The notes under the pieces: generated by a model
Seen by the model: the letters and a program-made list of their open reading frames with translations, nothing else
Told to the model about the DNA's origin: nothing
Databases searched by the model: none
Part shown: positions 55,781 through 64,000 of the stretch, piece by piece
How positions within the stretch are numbered: position 1 is the stretch's first letter
Layout of the letters: each line of letters opens with the position of its first letter
Origin: Pirellulales bacterium
GTDB taxonomy: Bacteria > Planctomycetota > Planctomycetia > Pirellulales > Lacipirellulaceae
DNA: 64,000 nucleotides
Assembly: GCA_022841705.1 (NCBI GenBank)
Contig: JALHQZ010000001.1
Location: forward strand, 1,364,001-1,428,000
Direction of reading: 5' to 3'
Translations under genes and position numbers: made by a program

Positions 55781-56854
55781 TTAAGAGGCGCGTTCCCAGG
55801 CATCAACAATCGCACTCGCCGCCCGGGACACTTCGTCTTCGTCGGCATACCAGCCCACCGAGAGGCGGAGGGCCGTCGCGTTGCTACCGGCCAATTTTTC
55901 GGGCAAAGTCACCACAGCGGCTACCACATCACTGAGCGAACTGGCGAGCGCATGATGATCGTACGATCTACCAAGTGAGCATGCGAGCACGTTTGGTACG
56001 CGGGGGGCGGCGGCGGACCAGATCGTGAGCTCATCACCCAGCGCCGCGCGAAGTTCTTGGGCGAGCTGGTCGCGCAGCATCCGCATTCGTGGCGCCGACT
56101 CGTGCACGCGATCGCTCGCCAGTTGGGCGGCGGCCCCGAAGCCAACGATTCCCGCGGGATTGTAAAAACCCACGCGCGCAGCGCCGTGGTCATCACCCAC
56201 GAAGAGCGGCCGGATCAGCACGCCGCTCTTGATCCACAGGGCGCCGACGCCCTTAGGGCCGTAAACATGTTCGGAACTGAGCGACACAATATCGGCGCCA
56301 AGTTTCGTCACATCCACTTCCTGCACGCCAAATGTGGAGGAGACATCAACGTGCAACTTCACGCCATGCCGCTGGCAGACCGCGGCAATTTCGGGAATCG
56401 GTTGCAGCACGCCGGTAGTCGCGCTGGCATGGGCGATCGAGACAACCGCAACGTCGTCGCTCAATAAATCTTCCACCGCTCGTGCTGAAACAATTCCATC
56501 AGCATCGCACGGCAGAATGGTCACATCCCCGCAGCCGTTAGCCGCGGCCTTCACGGCTGCATGTTCCCACGGGCTCAACAAGATGCCGCGACGCTTTCGC
56601 TCCACCGATCCAAGCACTGCCGTTTGCAAACTCTCCCACAACCCCGAAGTAAACCACAGCGGGCAAACGTCGTGGGCGCCAATCGCCCGCCGCACGCGGA
56701 AGCGCGCATCTTCAACCGCTTGCCGCACCGCTTCGGCGCCGGGGCCCCAGCCGTCGGGGCTTTCGAACTGCTCGGCCAGGAACGGCAACATCGCCTGCTG
56801 GGCGGCGGGGCAGAGCGGGGTGGTGGTGGCGTAGTCGAGGTAGATGCTGCGCAT
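55781..56854 (-). CDS. cysteine-desulfurase-like protein lacking the PLP lysine
   Basis: 357 aa, aminotransferase class V (NifS/IscS) fold. Family landmarks are clear: IYLDYATTTPLCP at the start, SPWEHAAV (E97, H98), VDVSSTFG (D170) and IVSLSSEHVYGPKGVGALW (189-207). In active NifS proteins the last motif reads S-x-H-K-x-Y-G-P-K-G and the lysine binds PLP; here it is E195-H196. The conserved Gln after D170 is Ser and the region usually holding the catalytic cysteine has none. It is probably not a desulfurase. The reading was confirmed at the codon level (CAT at 56269-56267). It may be a regulatory pseudoenzyme or one with changed chemistry. Confidence 0.85.
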   Translation of the reverse strand: MRSIYLDYATTTPLCPAAQQAMLPFLAEQFESPDGWGPGAEAVRQAVEDARFRVRRAIGAHDVCPLWFTSGLWESLQTAVLGSVERKRRGILLSPWEHAAVKAAANGCGDVTILPCDADGIVSARAVEDLLSDDVAVVSIAHASATTGVLQPIPEIAAVCQRHGVKLHVDVSSTFGVQEVDVTKLGADIVSLSSEHVYGPKGVGALWIKSGVLIRPLFVGDDHGAARVGFYNPAGIVGFGAAAQLASDRVHESAPRMRMLRDQLAQELRAALGDELTIWSAAAPRVPNVLACSLGRSYDHHALASSLSDVVAAVVTLPEKLAGSNATALRLSVGWYADEDEVSRAASAIVDAWERAS

Positions 56855-56874
56855 GGCGGGAAAGCAAGAATGCC

Positions 56875-56949
56875 GCGAGCCGGAGGGCGTTAACCCCCGG
56901 AGTGGCCTGGGCTGGGCGCCACTCCGGGAGCTGACGCTCTCCGGCTCGC
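56875..56949. repeat. two-armed dyad repeat (GAGCCGGAGGGCGTTA type)
   Basis: Arms 56875-56906 and 56918-56949 are inverse copies with few mismatches. It lies between the DUF3467 gene and the desulfurase-like gene. The same word opens the repeat at 62571-62653. Confidence 0.88.
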
Positions 56950-56978
56950 TGTTGATTCTCTCAGGTGGATAAAAAGCA

Positions 56979-57293
56979 CTAACCGCGGCTGATGACGCGC
57001 TTTTGGACGTCGGTCTCCAGCACGCCGAAGGCTTGTTCGTGGCGGGCGACGCTCATGTGCAGCGCTTGCAGCATGCGCTTGGCGGTGTAGTAGTTGGTCA
57101 CGATCCGCTGCTTCACTTCCACCGGTTCGGTCGGCACGCCGAAGGGCTGGGCGTTCAGGCCGAAATCGAGGATTAGCTCCTCGGGCGTTCCGGTCACGCG
57201 GCAGAAGTTGGCGTAGGTACACATGGCGCCCTTGTCGTCGACTTCGACACGGGTCCGTTGTTGCTGTGGTTCTTCGGCGATTTCTTCGGACAT
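56979..57293 (-). CDS. DUF3467 family protein
   Basis: 104 aa. The central YANFCRVTGTPEELILDFGL and the C-terminal KRMLQALHMSVARHEQAFG segments fit DUF3467, a small bacterial and archaeal family of unknown function, probably a cytosolic beta-strand/helix protein. The ATG at 57293 has GGAG upstream. The next gene on this strand, desulfurase-like, starts 124 bp further on with a dyad repeat between, so co-transcription is uncertain. Confidence 0.88.
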   Translation of the reverse strand: MSEEIAEEPQQQRTRVEVDDKGAMCTYANFCRVTGTPEELILDFGLNAQPFGVPTEPVEVKQRIVTNYYTAKRMLQALHMSVARHEQAFGVLETDVQKRVISRG

Positions 57294-57523
57294 GCCTGGG
57301 GCTCCGGAGGAGTGTGTGTGAATTGGATGCCGGGGATTACCCGCGGATCGGTTAGTCTAACACGGAGGTAATTGGGGAACGACCCCCAGCAATGCGGGGG
57401 TGCGCGACGTAGGCGAGTAGCAGATTTTTCACGAGTTGCGTGGTGAGGAGAAAGCTAATCGGGCGCTCCGTGGATCGCGGTTGCCCATCAACCCGAAGAA
57501 GGGGGCTCCTTCGGTACGTCTCG
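57294..57523. other. 230-bp gap with weak hairpins
   Basis: Two weak inverted repeats lie downstream of the htrA gene: CCGAAG...CTTCGG just after its stop and ACCCCC-agcaatgc-GGGGGT near 57383-57402. Either could help end that transcript. The DUF3467 promoter should also lie here. Confidence 0.5.
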
Positions 57524-58666
57524 TCACTCGCTCAGTTCCGAGGCGGGGCGGTTGCTCAGTTCAACGCGGGTCCGCCAAGGGGAACCGCCACGGACGACAA
57601 CCACTTCCACCGGGCGGCCGATTTCGGCGAGCTTTACCAGGCTAATCAGGTGCTCGTCGTCTTCAATCCGCACGCCATCGAACGCGATGATCACATCGTC
57701 TTCACGCAATTCGGCAAGCGCTGCCGGGGAGTTCGGCTCCACTCCCTTCACGCGGGCGCCAACCAGTTGCGGCAGGCCCGCCGCCTTTGCGCGCTGTTCA
57801 TCAAAGTAGCCATCAAGTTTCACGCCCAAGAAGCCCCAGGCAATCTCGCGACCGGTAATAAGCTGCCGAGCAATACGGGTCACGATGTTGATGGGAATCG
57901 AAAAGCCAATCCCCTCATTGCCGCCGGAGTTGCTGGCGATGGCGGTGTTCAGCCCGACCACTTCGCCCCGCATGTTAATGAGCGGGCCGCCGGAGTTGCC
58001 GGGGTTTATCGCCGCATCGGTTTGCAAAAAGTTCTGGTAATCGACGGCGCCATCGCCGAGGTCGAGATTGTATCGCCCTTTTGCGCTGATAATTCCGCGG
58101 GTGACGCTTTGGCTCAGGCCGAAAGGGCTGCCAACGGCCAGCACGTATTCGCCAATTTCGACCGTGTCGCTGTTGCCCAGATGCGCCGGGGTGAGGCGTG
58201 TGTCGCTCACTTGCATCACGGCGACATCGGTATTCTCGTCGCTCCAGATGCGGTTCGGAGTGGTCACGCGGCCGTCCGCCAGTTGAATCCGAATGTAAGG
58301 TTCAGCCGAGTTCTTGATAACGTGCCGATTGGTAAGCAGGTAGTTGGCGCCATCGAAATTCACCACCACGCCAGAACCCGCTTCTTGCATGTCGGACCGC
58401 ACGCGGAATTCTTTCAGCGGGCGGGCTTCGATATGCACCACGCTTGGCGTGACGAGCTTGACCACGCGCGTGATGAGCCCTAACTGGGGCTGCATGGCGG
58501 CAACGTCACGAGCAAGTTCCTCGAACGCCTGGATGCGTTCGGGAGATTCGGCGCTCGAGACTTGCGTCGCCGGAACAGGGGTGAGCGTGGGGCCTTGGGC
58601 GTTTGCGGGTGCGAAAGCCGAACCCGTAAGCGCAGCAAAGACGGCAAGGTTTAACAGCCGCGACAT
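57524..58666 (-). CDS. HtrA/DegP-type periplasmic serine protease
   Basis: 380 aa. A signal peptide (cleavage near ANAQ, residue 24) precedes a trypsin-like domain with triad H115 (TNRHVI), D147 (NTDVAVM) and S225 (NPGNSGGPL), then one PDZ domain (about 275-370, with VKGVEPNSPAALAELREDD). A single PDZ puts it nearer DegS or other one-PDZ HtrA proteins than DegP. It should degrade or sense misfolded envelope proteins. The ATG has a short upstream leader. Located 174 bp downstream of the DksA-like gene on the same strand, with a terminator between them. Confidence 0.93.
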   Translation of the reverse strand: MSRLLNLAVFAALTGSAFAPANAQGPTLTPVPATQVSSAESPERIQAFEELARDVAAMQPQLGLITRVVKLVTPSVVHIEARPLKEFRVRSDMQEAGSGVVVNFDGANYLLTNRHVIKNSAEPYIRIQLADGRVTTPNRIWSDENTDVAVMQVSDTRLTPAHLGNSDTVEIGEYVLAVGSPFGLSQSVTRGIISAKGRYNLDLGDGAVDYQNFLQTDAAINPGNSGGPLINMRGEVVGLNTAIASNSGGNEGIGFSIPINIVTRIARQLITGREIAWGFLGVKLDGYFDEQRAKAAGLPQLVGARVKGVEPNSPAALAELREDDVIIAFDGVRIEDDEHLISLVKLAEIGRPVEVVVVRGGSPWRTRVELSNRPASELSE

Positions 58667-58751
58667 AGAGAGTTTTGTGTGAGGCTGCTCTCCCGACGTT
58701 TCCCCAAAAGGGGCGTCGGGGGCTCATGAAAAAATCGACGTCTCAACGCAA

Positions 58752-58790
58752 CAGGGGCCGGCATTCGCGCGGTGCGGACGCCGGCCCCTG
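58752..58790 (-). terminator. terminator hairpin after the DksA/TraR gene
   Basis: A perfect 11-bp stem (CAGGGGCCGGC with GCCGGCCCCTG) with a 17-nt loop, about 50 bp after the stop. A second GGCCGG/CCGGCC hairpin lies closer to the stop, near 58805-58823. No long T-run follows. Confidence 0.6.
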
Positions 58791-58840
58791 GATTATACCT
58801 CGCGGCGGCCGGTTTGGCGCCGGCCAGATCGCTTGAAAGT

Positions 58841-59278
58841 CTACATTTCGAGGTCGGTGAGCGATACTTCCGCTTCGTTACCGTCGCTCACATTGCTCCA
58901 ATCGCTCACCCGGCGGTCGTCTAGCGTGCCATCTTCCGAGGCGCGTTGGCATTCGATGCACATAGTGGCGTACGGCAAAGCGTTCAGGCGGGCCACGGCA
59001 ATTTTATCGGTACAGACTTCACACCGGCCGTAGACGCCCAGCTTCATCCGTTCGAGGGCCTTTTCGATATTGCCCAATTCGCGGCTTTCCACCTCGGCGA
59101 GCTGCGAATTGATTTCGTCCTGAGCGGCGTCGATGGCGAAATCGACCACGTCACCACTGGCCTGCTCGTTCAGTTGTTTAAGCAGGCTCAAATCGCCAGC
59201 CAAGGCCTTGCGCAGGGCATCCCGTCGCTTGGTCAGCAGTTCCTTCATTTTGAGTGTCGCCGAATCGTTGCGTGCCAT
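58841..59278 (-). CDS. DksA/TraR family zinc-finger protein
   Basis: 145 aa from the ATG at 59278, preceded by GAGAGGCG. A long N-terminal helical hairpin (about 10-85) leads to a four-cysteine zinc finger: CEVCTDKI and CIECQ. DksA-type proteins bind the RNA polymerase secondary channel and modulate initiation with ppGpp. The usual DxxDxA tip of E. coli DksA reads here as DFAIDAAQDE, so the acidic tip is roughly kept. The direct partner and regulon cannot be inferred. A large gap separates it from the FHA gene. Confidence 0.9.
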   Translation of the reverse strand: MARNDSATLKMKELLTKRRDALRKALAGDLSLLKQLNEQASGDVVDFAIDAAQDEINSQLAEVESRELGNIEKALERMKLGVYGRCEVCTDKIAVARLNALPYATMCIECQRASEDGTLDDRRVSDWSNVSDGNEAEVSLTDLEM

Positions 59279-59918
59279 GGTGGGAGCGCCTCTCAATTGG
59301 GGGCCCATCACCGGCGGCTTAAGAAGTCGCCCCGTGGTACCCAGTCTGTTCCTGATGCCTCGGATCGCAACCGAATCGCCCTTGGGAAAAGCGTGATTCG
59401 GGTTCGCGGCAGCGGAACTTGGGAGGCCGCTTCAGGCCAATTCCGAGGGGTTGTCGAGGCTCACCTGCTAAAAGGCTGCCCCGCACGATTCACCGGATAA
59501 CTGGGTGGAGCATGCGACGTTTGGAACCGCTGGCCGGCGTAGCGGCCGGCATCCGAAATATAGTACGCAACCCGGGCGAATTGGGTCGCCCGGCTCACGA
59601 TTTTCTGAACTTGTATTTTTCCGCCGTTTTTGGGCAAGTGCTTGACCACCCCCCAGGGGCTGATTTGGACTGGCCCGGGCCGATTTCGGCACGCCTTTTC
59701 GACCGCGACTGGCGCTTCACGGCACTTCGGTAATCGTCACCACCGGTCCAGGCGGTTCAGGCCAATTGTCAGTTTTGTCCGGAGTCGCCGGCTGCGGTTG
59801 GTAAACTTTGACCCCCGCCTTCCCGCGACGTACATCCCTACGAGCGAAAGTCCGCCCGGTGCGGCGGAGGTTCGCGCGCACCTCGAGAATTGGCAGAAAA
59901 AACGCCAGCTACTGCATC
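59279..59918. other. 640-bp divergent gap (DksA / FHA)
   Basis: No ORF with coding character is present. A GC-rich dyad with GGCCGGC/GCGGCCGGC words lies near 59530-59552. Promoters for the two divergent genes are expected but cannot be pinned down by eye. Confidence 0.5.
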
Positions 59919-62555
59919 ATGTCGAACTTGCTGCTAACTGAACGCCCCGCCGGACTCTCTAACCTTGGCCCGGACCTCCGCGGAACGGTTGACGACGTGC
60001 TGGAACTGCACGTCACCACGCCCGGGCTACCGCCGAGAATCGCCCGCGTGGCGGACCGCACCATTAGCCTGGGCGCCGGGCCGCGCTGCACAGTGCAGCT
60101 TTTGGCGCCGGGATTGCGCCCGATGCATTGCCTCATCACGCGCACCGACACGGGCCTCTCGGTCCGTCGCTGGGCCAACAACACGCTGCTCAACGGCCGC
60201 AGCTTTAGCGAAGCACCGCTCGCCTGTGGCGACCGACTTTCGATTGGCGATTGTTTGGTGGAAATCCACTCACCAGCCAGCAACGAAGGTTTCGCGGAAT
60301 CGATTGCCGAGCAAGTCGAGGAACCCATCGCCGCCGTCGATGAAGCGGCGGAAATGATCGCGGCCGATCTGGCGCTCGACGAACCGGCGGCGCCAATTGA
60401 GCTTGCCGATAATCCGAATGCGGTCGAGCCACCGCAGGTTGCCCCCGCCCCGGAACGGACGGGCGGCCCGCTCGAATCAAAGACACCCAGCCCGGTTGAA
60501 GTTGTCTCCGCAGGGTCGCGGGCTCTGACCGCGGTGCCGGCGCACTTGCTCAAGCCGTGGCAGGCAGCGCAGGGCAGCGGCGATTCGGTGGCGGTCGAAG
60601 TGCTTGTCGCCGCACCGGTGGTCAAAACTTACTTGACGCCCGTGGCGTCTGAGCGTGCGCTCACCCCCGTTTGGGAGGTGCCTATTCAACCGGCGCTGGT
60701 AGCCACTGAGGAGTCGACTCCTTGCACCGAAGCCGAGACCAAGGACTTTCTCCCGCTGGCCGCCGCCGTTGGGCCGCCTGCCGCCCCGCGGGCGCCGGAA
60801 GCTGACTCCACCGTCAAGCGCTTGCGCGAGCGGCTCACGTCCAGTCGCCGGCGTCTGGGTCGAGTCGCCCAAGCCCTGCGCACCGAGCGCGACTCAGCCT
60901 CCGCGCAAGCGTACGAACTGGATCTCTTGCGCGCCGGATTGGCCGCCGTCACCGCCGAGCGCGATGAACTGCGGCTCATTAATCAACAGATGGAGGAGCT
61001 GCATCGCGAATTGGTCGGATTGCAAACTGAAATGGAAGCGCTGGAGCGCCAGTGCGAAGAACTGCGCGCGGCCCCGGCGAACGAGCCGGCAGCGGTAGCT
61101 GAAGTCGAATCGCCCGTCGAAGCATTGGGAGTCGGCGCCCCCGACCCGTGGGCGGAGTTCACGCTGGACTCCACTCCCGAGCCGACAGCCGTTCCGTCGA
61201 CAGCACGTGAACCGGAACCGCAGCTCGCGGCCGATCTCAGCGGCTGGAAGACTGGCCCGCACCCCGACCAAGCATTCGCCACCGCAACCCCGGCGCCAGC
61301 GCAGCAGGAAGTTTCACCGCCGCAGTCGGCGGGGCTGTGGGAAGTGGAAGCGGCTTACTCCGCAAGCGACGCCGCCCATCAGTCGCCCGAAGGAATATCT
61401 TCACCGGTCGACCTCTGGGGCGCCACCGAACAATCCGCATTCACCGAGAATGCCGAGTTCGCAGAAAACTTGAGCGAACCGAACACTGACGACTCATGCC
61501 CCGATCCCTTCGCGGAAGAAGCCAGCGATTGGTCGCCGCCGATTACTGCGAGTGAGTCCGCTCTGTTGGATTCGGCGGGCGAGAAATCCTGCGCCGCTGA
61601 AAGTTGGTCGCTCGCCGATGTGCTGCCATCGGCTGCGTCGGTCGGGGAGGGAGACGCTCCAGGGAGTCCGTCCGCAGACCTGCTGACGCTTGCTTCAGCA
61701 GACGCAGCCGTTGCTGAACCAGCCGTTTCGATGGCGGCAGAAGAGCCAGTTGAGATGCACGCTGCTGAAGTCGGCCAGCCGGAAGCGGAAGCTGATTTGC
61801 CTCAAACGGTGGACGAGGAACAAGTACCCCCCTTCGCGAGTGAGCCTAAAGCGTTATCCGCGCTATTCACACCGCCTCCGGACGCCCCCATGCCCGCGGC
61901 GAGCTCCCCTTCGTTCATCGAACGCTACGCCCACCTTTTGGAGGAGGATGCCCCGTCCGAACCGATTGCTCCCCAGGCTCCGGCAATCACCCGCCCCGCG
62001 CCGCTGGAACACAGCGACGAGGACGAATCGATTGACGACTACATGGAACGGCTCCTGCAGCGGATGCGCGGTGAATCAGCGCCCCCCACCGTTGAGCAGG
62101 TGGTGACTCGCAGCGCAACCCCCAGTAGCGCAACGCTCAGCAGCGCAGCTTCAAAGCCCGTGGCGCCCGCTCAGCCTCAATGGACGCCGGTCGTACCCAG
62201 CGCGGCAGATGAGTACACACCGCCGGAAGAACCGCTCACCAGCCTCGACGAAATGCGCCGCGGTGGATCAGCGCCGGAAACAACGACCGATATGTCGGCG
62301 CTGCGCGCGCTGGCCAACCAAAACGCGCGACACAACATCGGCGTTGCCAACTTTCGGCAGCACAAAGAATTCGCCTTCGTGAAGTTCGGCATCAGCGTGA
62401 CCGTGGTCACCGCTGGCGCGGTGCTCGCACTCATGGCGCCTGACCTCCTCGGCGTGCAAATGATCGGCAGTTGCGTCGCGATGCTGGTGGCGGGCTTCTA
62501 CGCTGGCCGTACAGCGCGGCTGCTCAAGGAAGCGGTGAAGACGGCAAGAGTTTGA
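59919..62555 (+). CDS. FHA-domain, coiled-coil, C-terminal membrane protein
   Basis: 878 aa from the ATG at 59919; the frame is open to 59808 but the added residues are Arg-rich. An N-terminal FHA domain (about 25-115, with GAGPRCTVQLL, MHCLITRTDTG and NNTLLNGRSF) is followed by long Pro/Ala/Glu-rich disorder, a coiled coil at about 299-383, more acidic disorder, and two adjacent TM helices at about 821-865. FHA domains bind phosphothreonine, so it may link a Ser/Thr kinase to a membrane site. Residues 577-584 (EGDAPGSP) are encoded by a repeat word also present at 33280-33308. No kinase is nearby. Confidence 0.82.
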   Translation: MSNLLLTERPAGLSNLGPDLRGTVDDVLELHVTTPGLPPRIARVADRTISLGAGPRCTVQLLAPGLRPMHCLITRTDTGLSVRRWANNTLLNGRSFSEAPLACGDRLSIGDCLVEIHSPASNEGFAESIAEQVEEPIAAVDEAAEMIAADLALDEPAAPIELADNPNAVEPPQVAPAPERTGGPLESKTPSPVEVVSAGSRALTAVPAHLLKPWQAAQGSGDSVAVEVLVAAPVVKTYLTPVASERALTPVWEVPIQPALVATEESTPCTEAETKDFLPLAAAVGPPAAPRAPEADSTVKRLRERLTSSRRRLGRVAQALRTERDSASAQAYELDLLRAGLAAVTAERDELRLINQQMEELHRELVGLQTEMEALERQCEELRAAPANEPAAVAEVESPVEALGVGAPDPWAEFTLDSTPEPTAVPSTAREPEPQLAADLSGWKTGPHPDQAFATATPAPAQQEVSPPQSAGLWEVEAAYSASDAAHQSPEGISSPVDLWGATEQSAFTENAEFAENLSEPNTDDSCPDPFAEEASDWSPPITASESALLDSAGEKSCAAESWSLADVLPSAASVGEGDAPGSPSADLLTLASADAAVAEPAVSMAAEEPVEMHAAEVGQPEAEADLPQTVDEEQVPPFASEPKALSALFTPPPDAPMPAASSPSFIERYAHLLEEDAPSEPIAPQAPAITRPAPLEHSDEDESIDDYMERLLQRMRGESAPPTVEQVVTRSATPSSATLSSAASKPVAPAQPQWTPVVPSAADEYTPPEEPLTSLDEMRRGGSAPETTTDMSALRALANQNARHNIGVANFRQHKEFAFVKFGISVTVVTAGAVLALMAPDLLGVQMIGSCVAMLVAGFYAGRTARLLKEAVKTARV
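61644..61670. repeat. repeat word inside the FHA gene
   Basis: GGGGAGGGAGACGCTCCAGG and following bases resemble the left arm at 33280-33308 and are translated EGDAPGSP. There is no inverse partner nearby, so this is a single unit. Confidence 0.55.
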
Positions 62556-62570
62556 GCGCCGGAAGCGCTC

Positions 62571-62653
62571 GCGAGCCGGAGGGCGTTAGCCACCGGAGGG
62601 CGACCGAGGGCGACGAATCCCCGTTCACTCCGGGGGCTGACGCCAGCCGGTTT
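62571..62653. repeat. two-armed dyad repeat (GAGCCGGAGGGCGTTA type)
   Basis: Arms at about 62571-62598 and 62626-62653 are imperfect inverse copies. It fills the convergent spacer after the FHA gene and shares its left-arm word with 56875-56949. Confidence 0.82.
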
Positions 62654-62679
62654 GGGGAGGGGAAGGATCTTAAAGCTTG

Positions 62680-63690
62680 TTAGAACCCGCGTGCGCAGCA
62701 CACGTCCTCGAAATCGCGCAGGTGATAGCCGATTTCCAGATAATCGAGCATCCGGCAGAGAGCGCGAAGCGCCACGCCGAAGCCGTCGGGACCGCTGTAG
62801 CCGCCGAATTGGCCGCCTCCTTTCACGTGTGGTTCCAGATCGATAAACACACCAGGGATGCCGCGGCGTTTGAGCTTGGCTTCGAGTTTGGGGAGCGATT
62901 CGCGCAGCTCGCGGAAGACCAAATCGTAGCCGCTGTCGCCGCGGTCTATGGGGACGAAGTTCTTCAATTTATCCTCTTCTACGTGCCCGGTCCGCTTCAT
63001 CTGGGGATCGCTGTAATCCTTCACGTGGACCCATCCCAGACTTGGTTTCATCGCCAAGTACTGCTCGAAGCATTCGATGGTGCTGTAGCCTTGGCTGACC
63101 AAGTTGCCGCCGTCAAAGATTGTCACCATCGCGGGGTGATCGACTTGCCGATGTAGTTCCGCCATCAACTGGCCGTTCTGGCCGATGAGGTTGGCTTCCA
63201 CTTCCAGGCCGAACGTTAAATCGCTGCGATGCACGGTCTCGGCGATTTTGCCGAGCTGATCGACCGCTTGCGAGAGGTGATCTTTCGGATCGGTCCCCTT
63301 GGGGTGGTAAAACGAAAACCCGCGAATCAGTTTGGCTTCAAACGCGTGGGCTAACTCGCAGGCGTGTTTGACATCCTTTTCCAGATACCGGTCGAACTTC
63401 ACATAGCGGTTTTTCGAGCCATCTTCCACATCGAGCAGTTTTACCTTGCCGATGGGCGAACCGATTGACGAGACGTTGAGGCCGTACTCATCTTCAATGT
63501 GCCGCAGTTTCGTGATCTCACTCTTGGTGAGGTCCATCACGTTCTTCACGCCGCCACCAACATCGATAAACCGCAGCGTGTAGTACTCAAGCCCCAGTGC
63601 TGCGAACGCCGAGAACTGCTCCGCCGCCGTCTTGTGGATGGAGGCTTCGTCAGCAAAACCAGAAAGCAAAACTTGCGGTGCGGCGGGCAT
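62680..63690 (-). CDS. sugar phosphate isomerase/epimerase-like TIM-barrel protein
   Basis: 336 aa of the xylose isomerase-like AP2Ec/IolE superfamily. Strand-end residues typical of the metal site can be picked out (GLEVEAN, FDGGNL, HVKD), and the motif VHVKDYSDPQMKRTG carries His and Asp. The family includes IolE-, IolI- and tagatose epimerase-like proteins; the substrate here is not known. No carbohydrate operon is seen. The ATG at 63690 begins directly with the first strand. Converges on the FHA gene with a dyad repeat between. Confidence 0.87.
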   Translation of the reverse strand: MPAAPQVLLSGFADEASIHKTAAEQFSAFAALGLEYYTLRFIDVGGGVKNVMDLTKSEITKLRHIEDEYGLNVSSIGSPIGKVKLLDVEDGSKNRYVKFDRYLEKDVKHACELAHAFEAKLIRGFSFYHPKGTDPKDHLSQAVDQLGKIAETVHRSDLTFGLEVEANLIGQNGQLMAELHRQVDHPAMVTIFDGGNLVSQGYSTIECFEQYLAMKPSLGWVHVKDYSDPQMKRTGHVEEDKLKNFVPIDRGDSGYDLVFRELRESLPKLEAKLKRRGIPGVFIDLEPHVKGGGQFGGYSGPDGFGVALRALCRMLDYLEIGYHLRDFEDVCCARGF

Positions 63691-63729
63691 TGGCGTTATT
63701 CAGGGCTCTAAGAGGGGGACGCGGATGCG

Positions 63730-63827
63730 GCGGATATGCGCGGATTCTCTAAATCGTCAGTTGTCAGTGGTCAGTAGTCAGTGGGAAAAGGATGGAACAT
63801 TTGACTTTATCCGCGCTCATCCGCGTT
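63730..63827. repeat. imperfect two-armed repeat with a 7-bp tandem array
   Basis: The left arm at about 63730-63747 and right arm at about 63807-63827 share GCGGATATGCGCGGATT-like words in inverse orientation. Between them four copies of a NGTCAGT 7-mer run at 63755-63782. It lies between the isomerase and queF genes. Confidence 0.7.
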
Positions 63828-63840
63828 ACCCATTTCCGGA

Positions 63841-64000
63841 TCAGTAATTGGCCGAGTGAACGGCGGTGACAATTTCCGTGATGCCGCCGCGGGCGTTAAA
63901 GGAGGCTTCGACTTTCATCCAGCGGGGTTGGCAGGTCATCACCAGATCATCCAGGATGGTGTTGGTGACGTGTTCGTAAAAGATGCCGCGCTCGCGATAG
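63841..64000 (-). CDS. queF: NADPH-dependent 7-cyano-7-deazaguanine reductase, C-terminal part
   Basis: Only the last 53 codons are inside the window; the gene continues past the right edge. The translated tail contains YRERGIFYEHVTNTILDDLV followed by CQPRWMKVEASFNARGGITE and ends SANY. This matches the C-terminus of QueF, which reduces preQ0 to preQ1 in queuosine biosynthesis for tRNA. The start, the cysteine nucleophile and the N-terminus lie outside. Identification from the C-terminus is good because this segment is strongly conserved. Confidence 0.88.
   Translation of the reverse strand, partial: YRERGIFYEHVTNTILDDLVMTCQPRWMKVEASFNARGGITEIVTAVHSANY

Noticed and set aside
63755..63782. 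Possible CRISPR-like or satellite array of NGTCAGT units
   Set aside because: Only four 7-bp units without spacers; it is a short tandem repeat inside a dyad element.

Overview
The window is GC-rich and gene-dense, and its content points to a planctomycete, most likely of the Pirellulales. The signs are a DUF1559 protein with a type II prepilin leader, a BBP7-type and an OmpL-like outer-membrane barrel, a LEPR-XLL protein with ELWxxDGT repeats and a dockerin, four proteins ending in PEP-CTERM anchors, tandem small membrane proteins with an ENPFASP motif, and many two-armed dyad repeats between genes. No rRNA, tRNA, CRISPR array, transposase or phage gene was seen.

Layout. 1-9.3 kb: phosphoenolpyruvate carboxylase, an MFS transporter, a ComM/YifB ATPase, a DinB-fold protein, a Tat-exported intradiol dioxygenase-like protein and an NhaC antiporter. 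9.4-18.1 kb: a secreted ELWxxDGT/dockerin protein, a 1-kb palindrome-rich gap, an RND adaptor-pump pair and an AbgT transporter. 18.3-25.5 kb: DUF502 and DUF3611 membrane proteins, glutaminase, a PepT-like peptidase, a second AbgT transporter and an SLC13/RCK transporter. 25.6-29.3 kb: a DcaP-like porin, two consensus parS sites, then motB and motA. 29.7-34.8 kb: an MMPL-type exporter and four small membrane proteins. 34.8-37.0 kb: a radical SAM protein of the MJ0619/tetraether-synthase type, overlapping by 8 bp with an Lgt-fold membrane protein. 37.1-44.8 kb: two outer-membrane barrels and three secreted proteins. 44.8-52.4 kb: Sua5/TsaC, pyruvate phosphate dikinase, a TlpA-like protein, LpxA and a TPR protein. 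52.4-64 kb: DUF1559 and PEP-CTERM proteins, a cysteine-desulfurase-like protein without its PLP lysine, DUF3467, an HtrA protease, a DksA/TraR protein, an FHA membrane protein, a sugar isomerase-like protein and, cut by the right edge, queF.

How genes may work together. PEP carboxylase and PPDK both act at the PEP/pyruvate/oxaloacetate node but lie 44 kb apart. The two AbgT carriers, PepT-like peptidase and glutaminase could form a glutamate-yielding scavenging set. The parS pair suggests the region is close to the replication origin, although no parAB lies in the window. The radical SAM/Lgt-fold pair is the best candidate for an undescribed pathway, possibly acting on membrane lipids.

The dyad repeats are a second theme. 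They fill the motA-motB and tlpA-lpxA spacers, supply stop codons or C-terminal residues to two genes, and form an in-frame 37-codon segment inside the radical SAM gene. All family assignments rest on reading motifs by eye; no database search was run.
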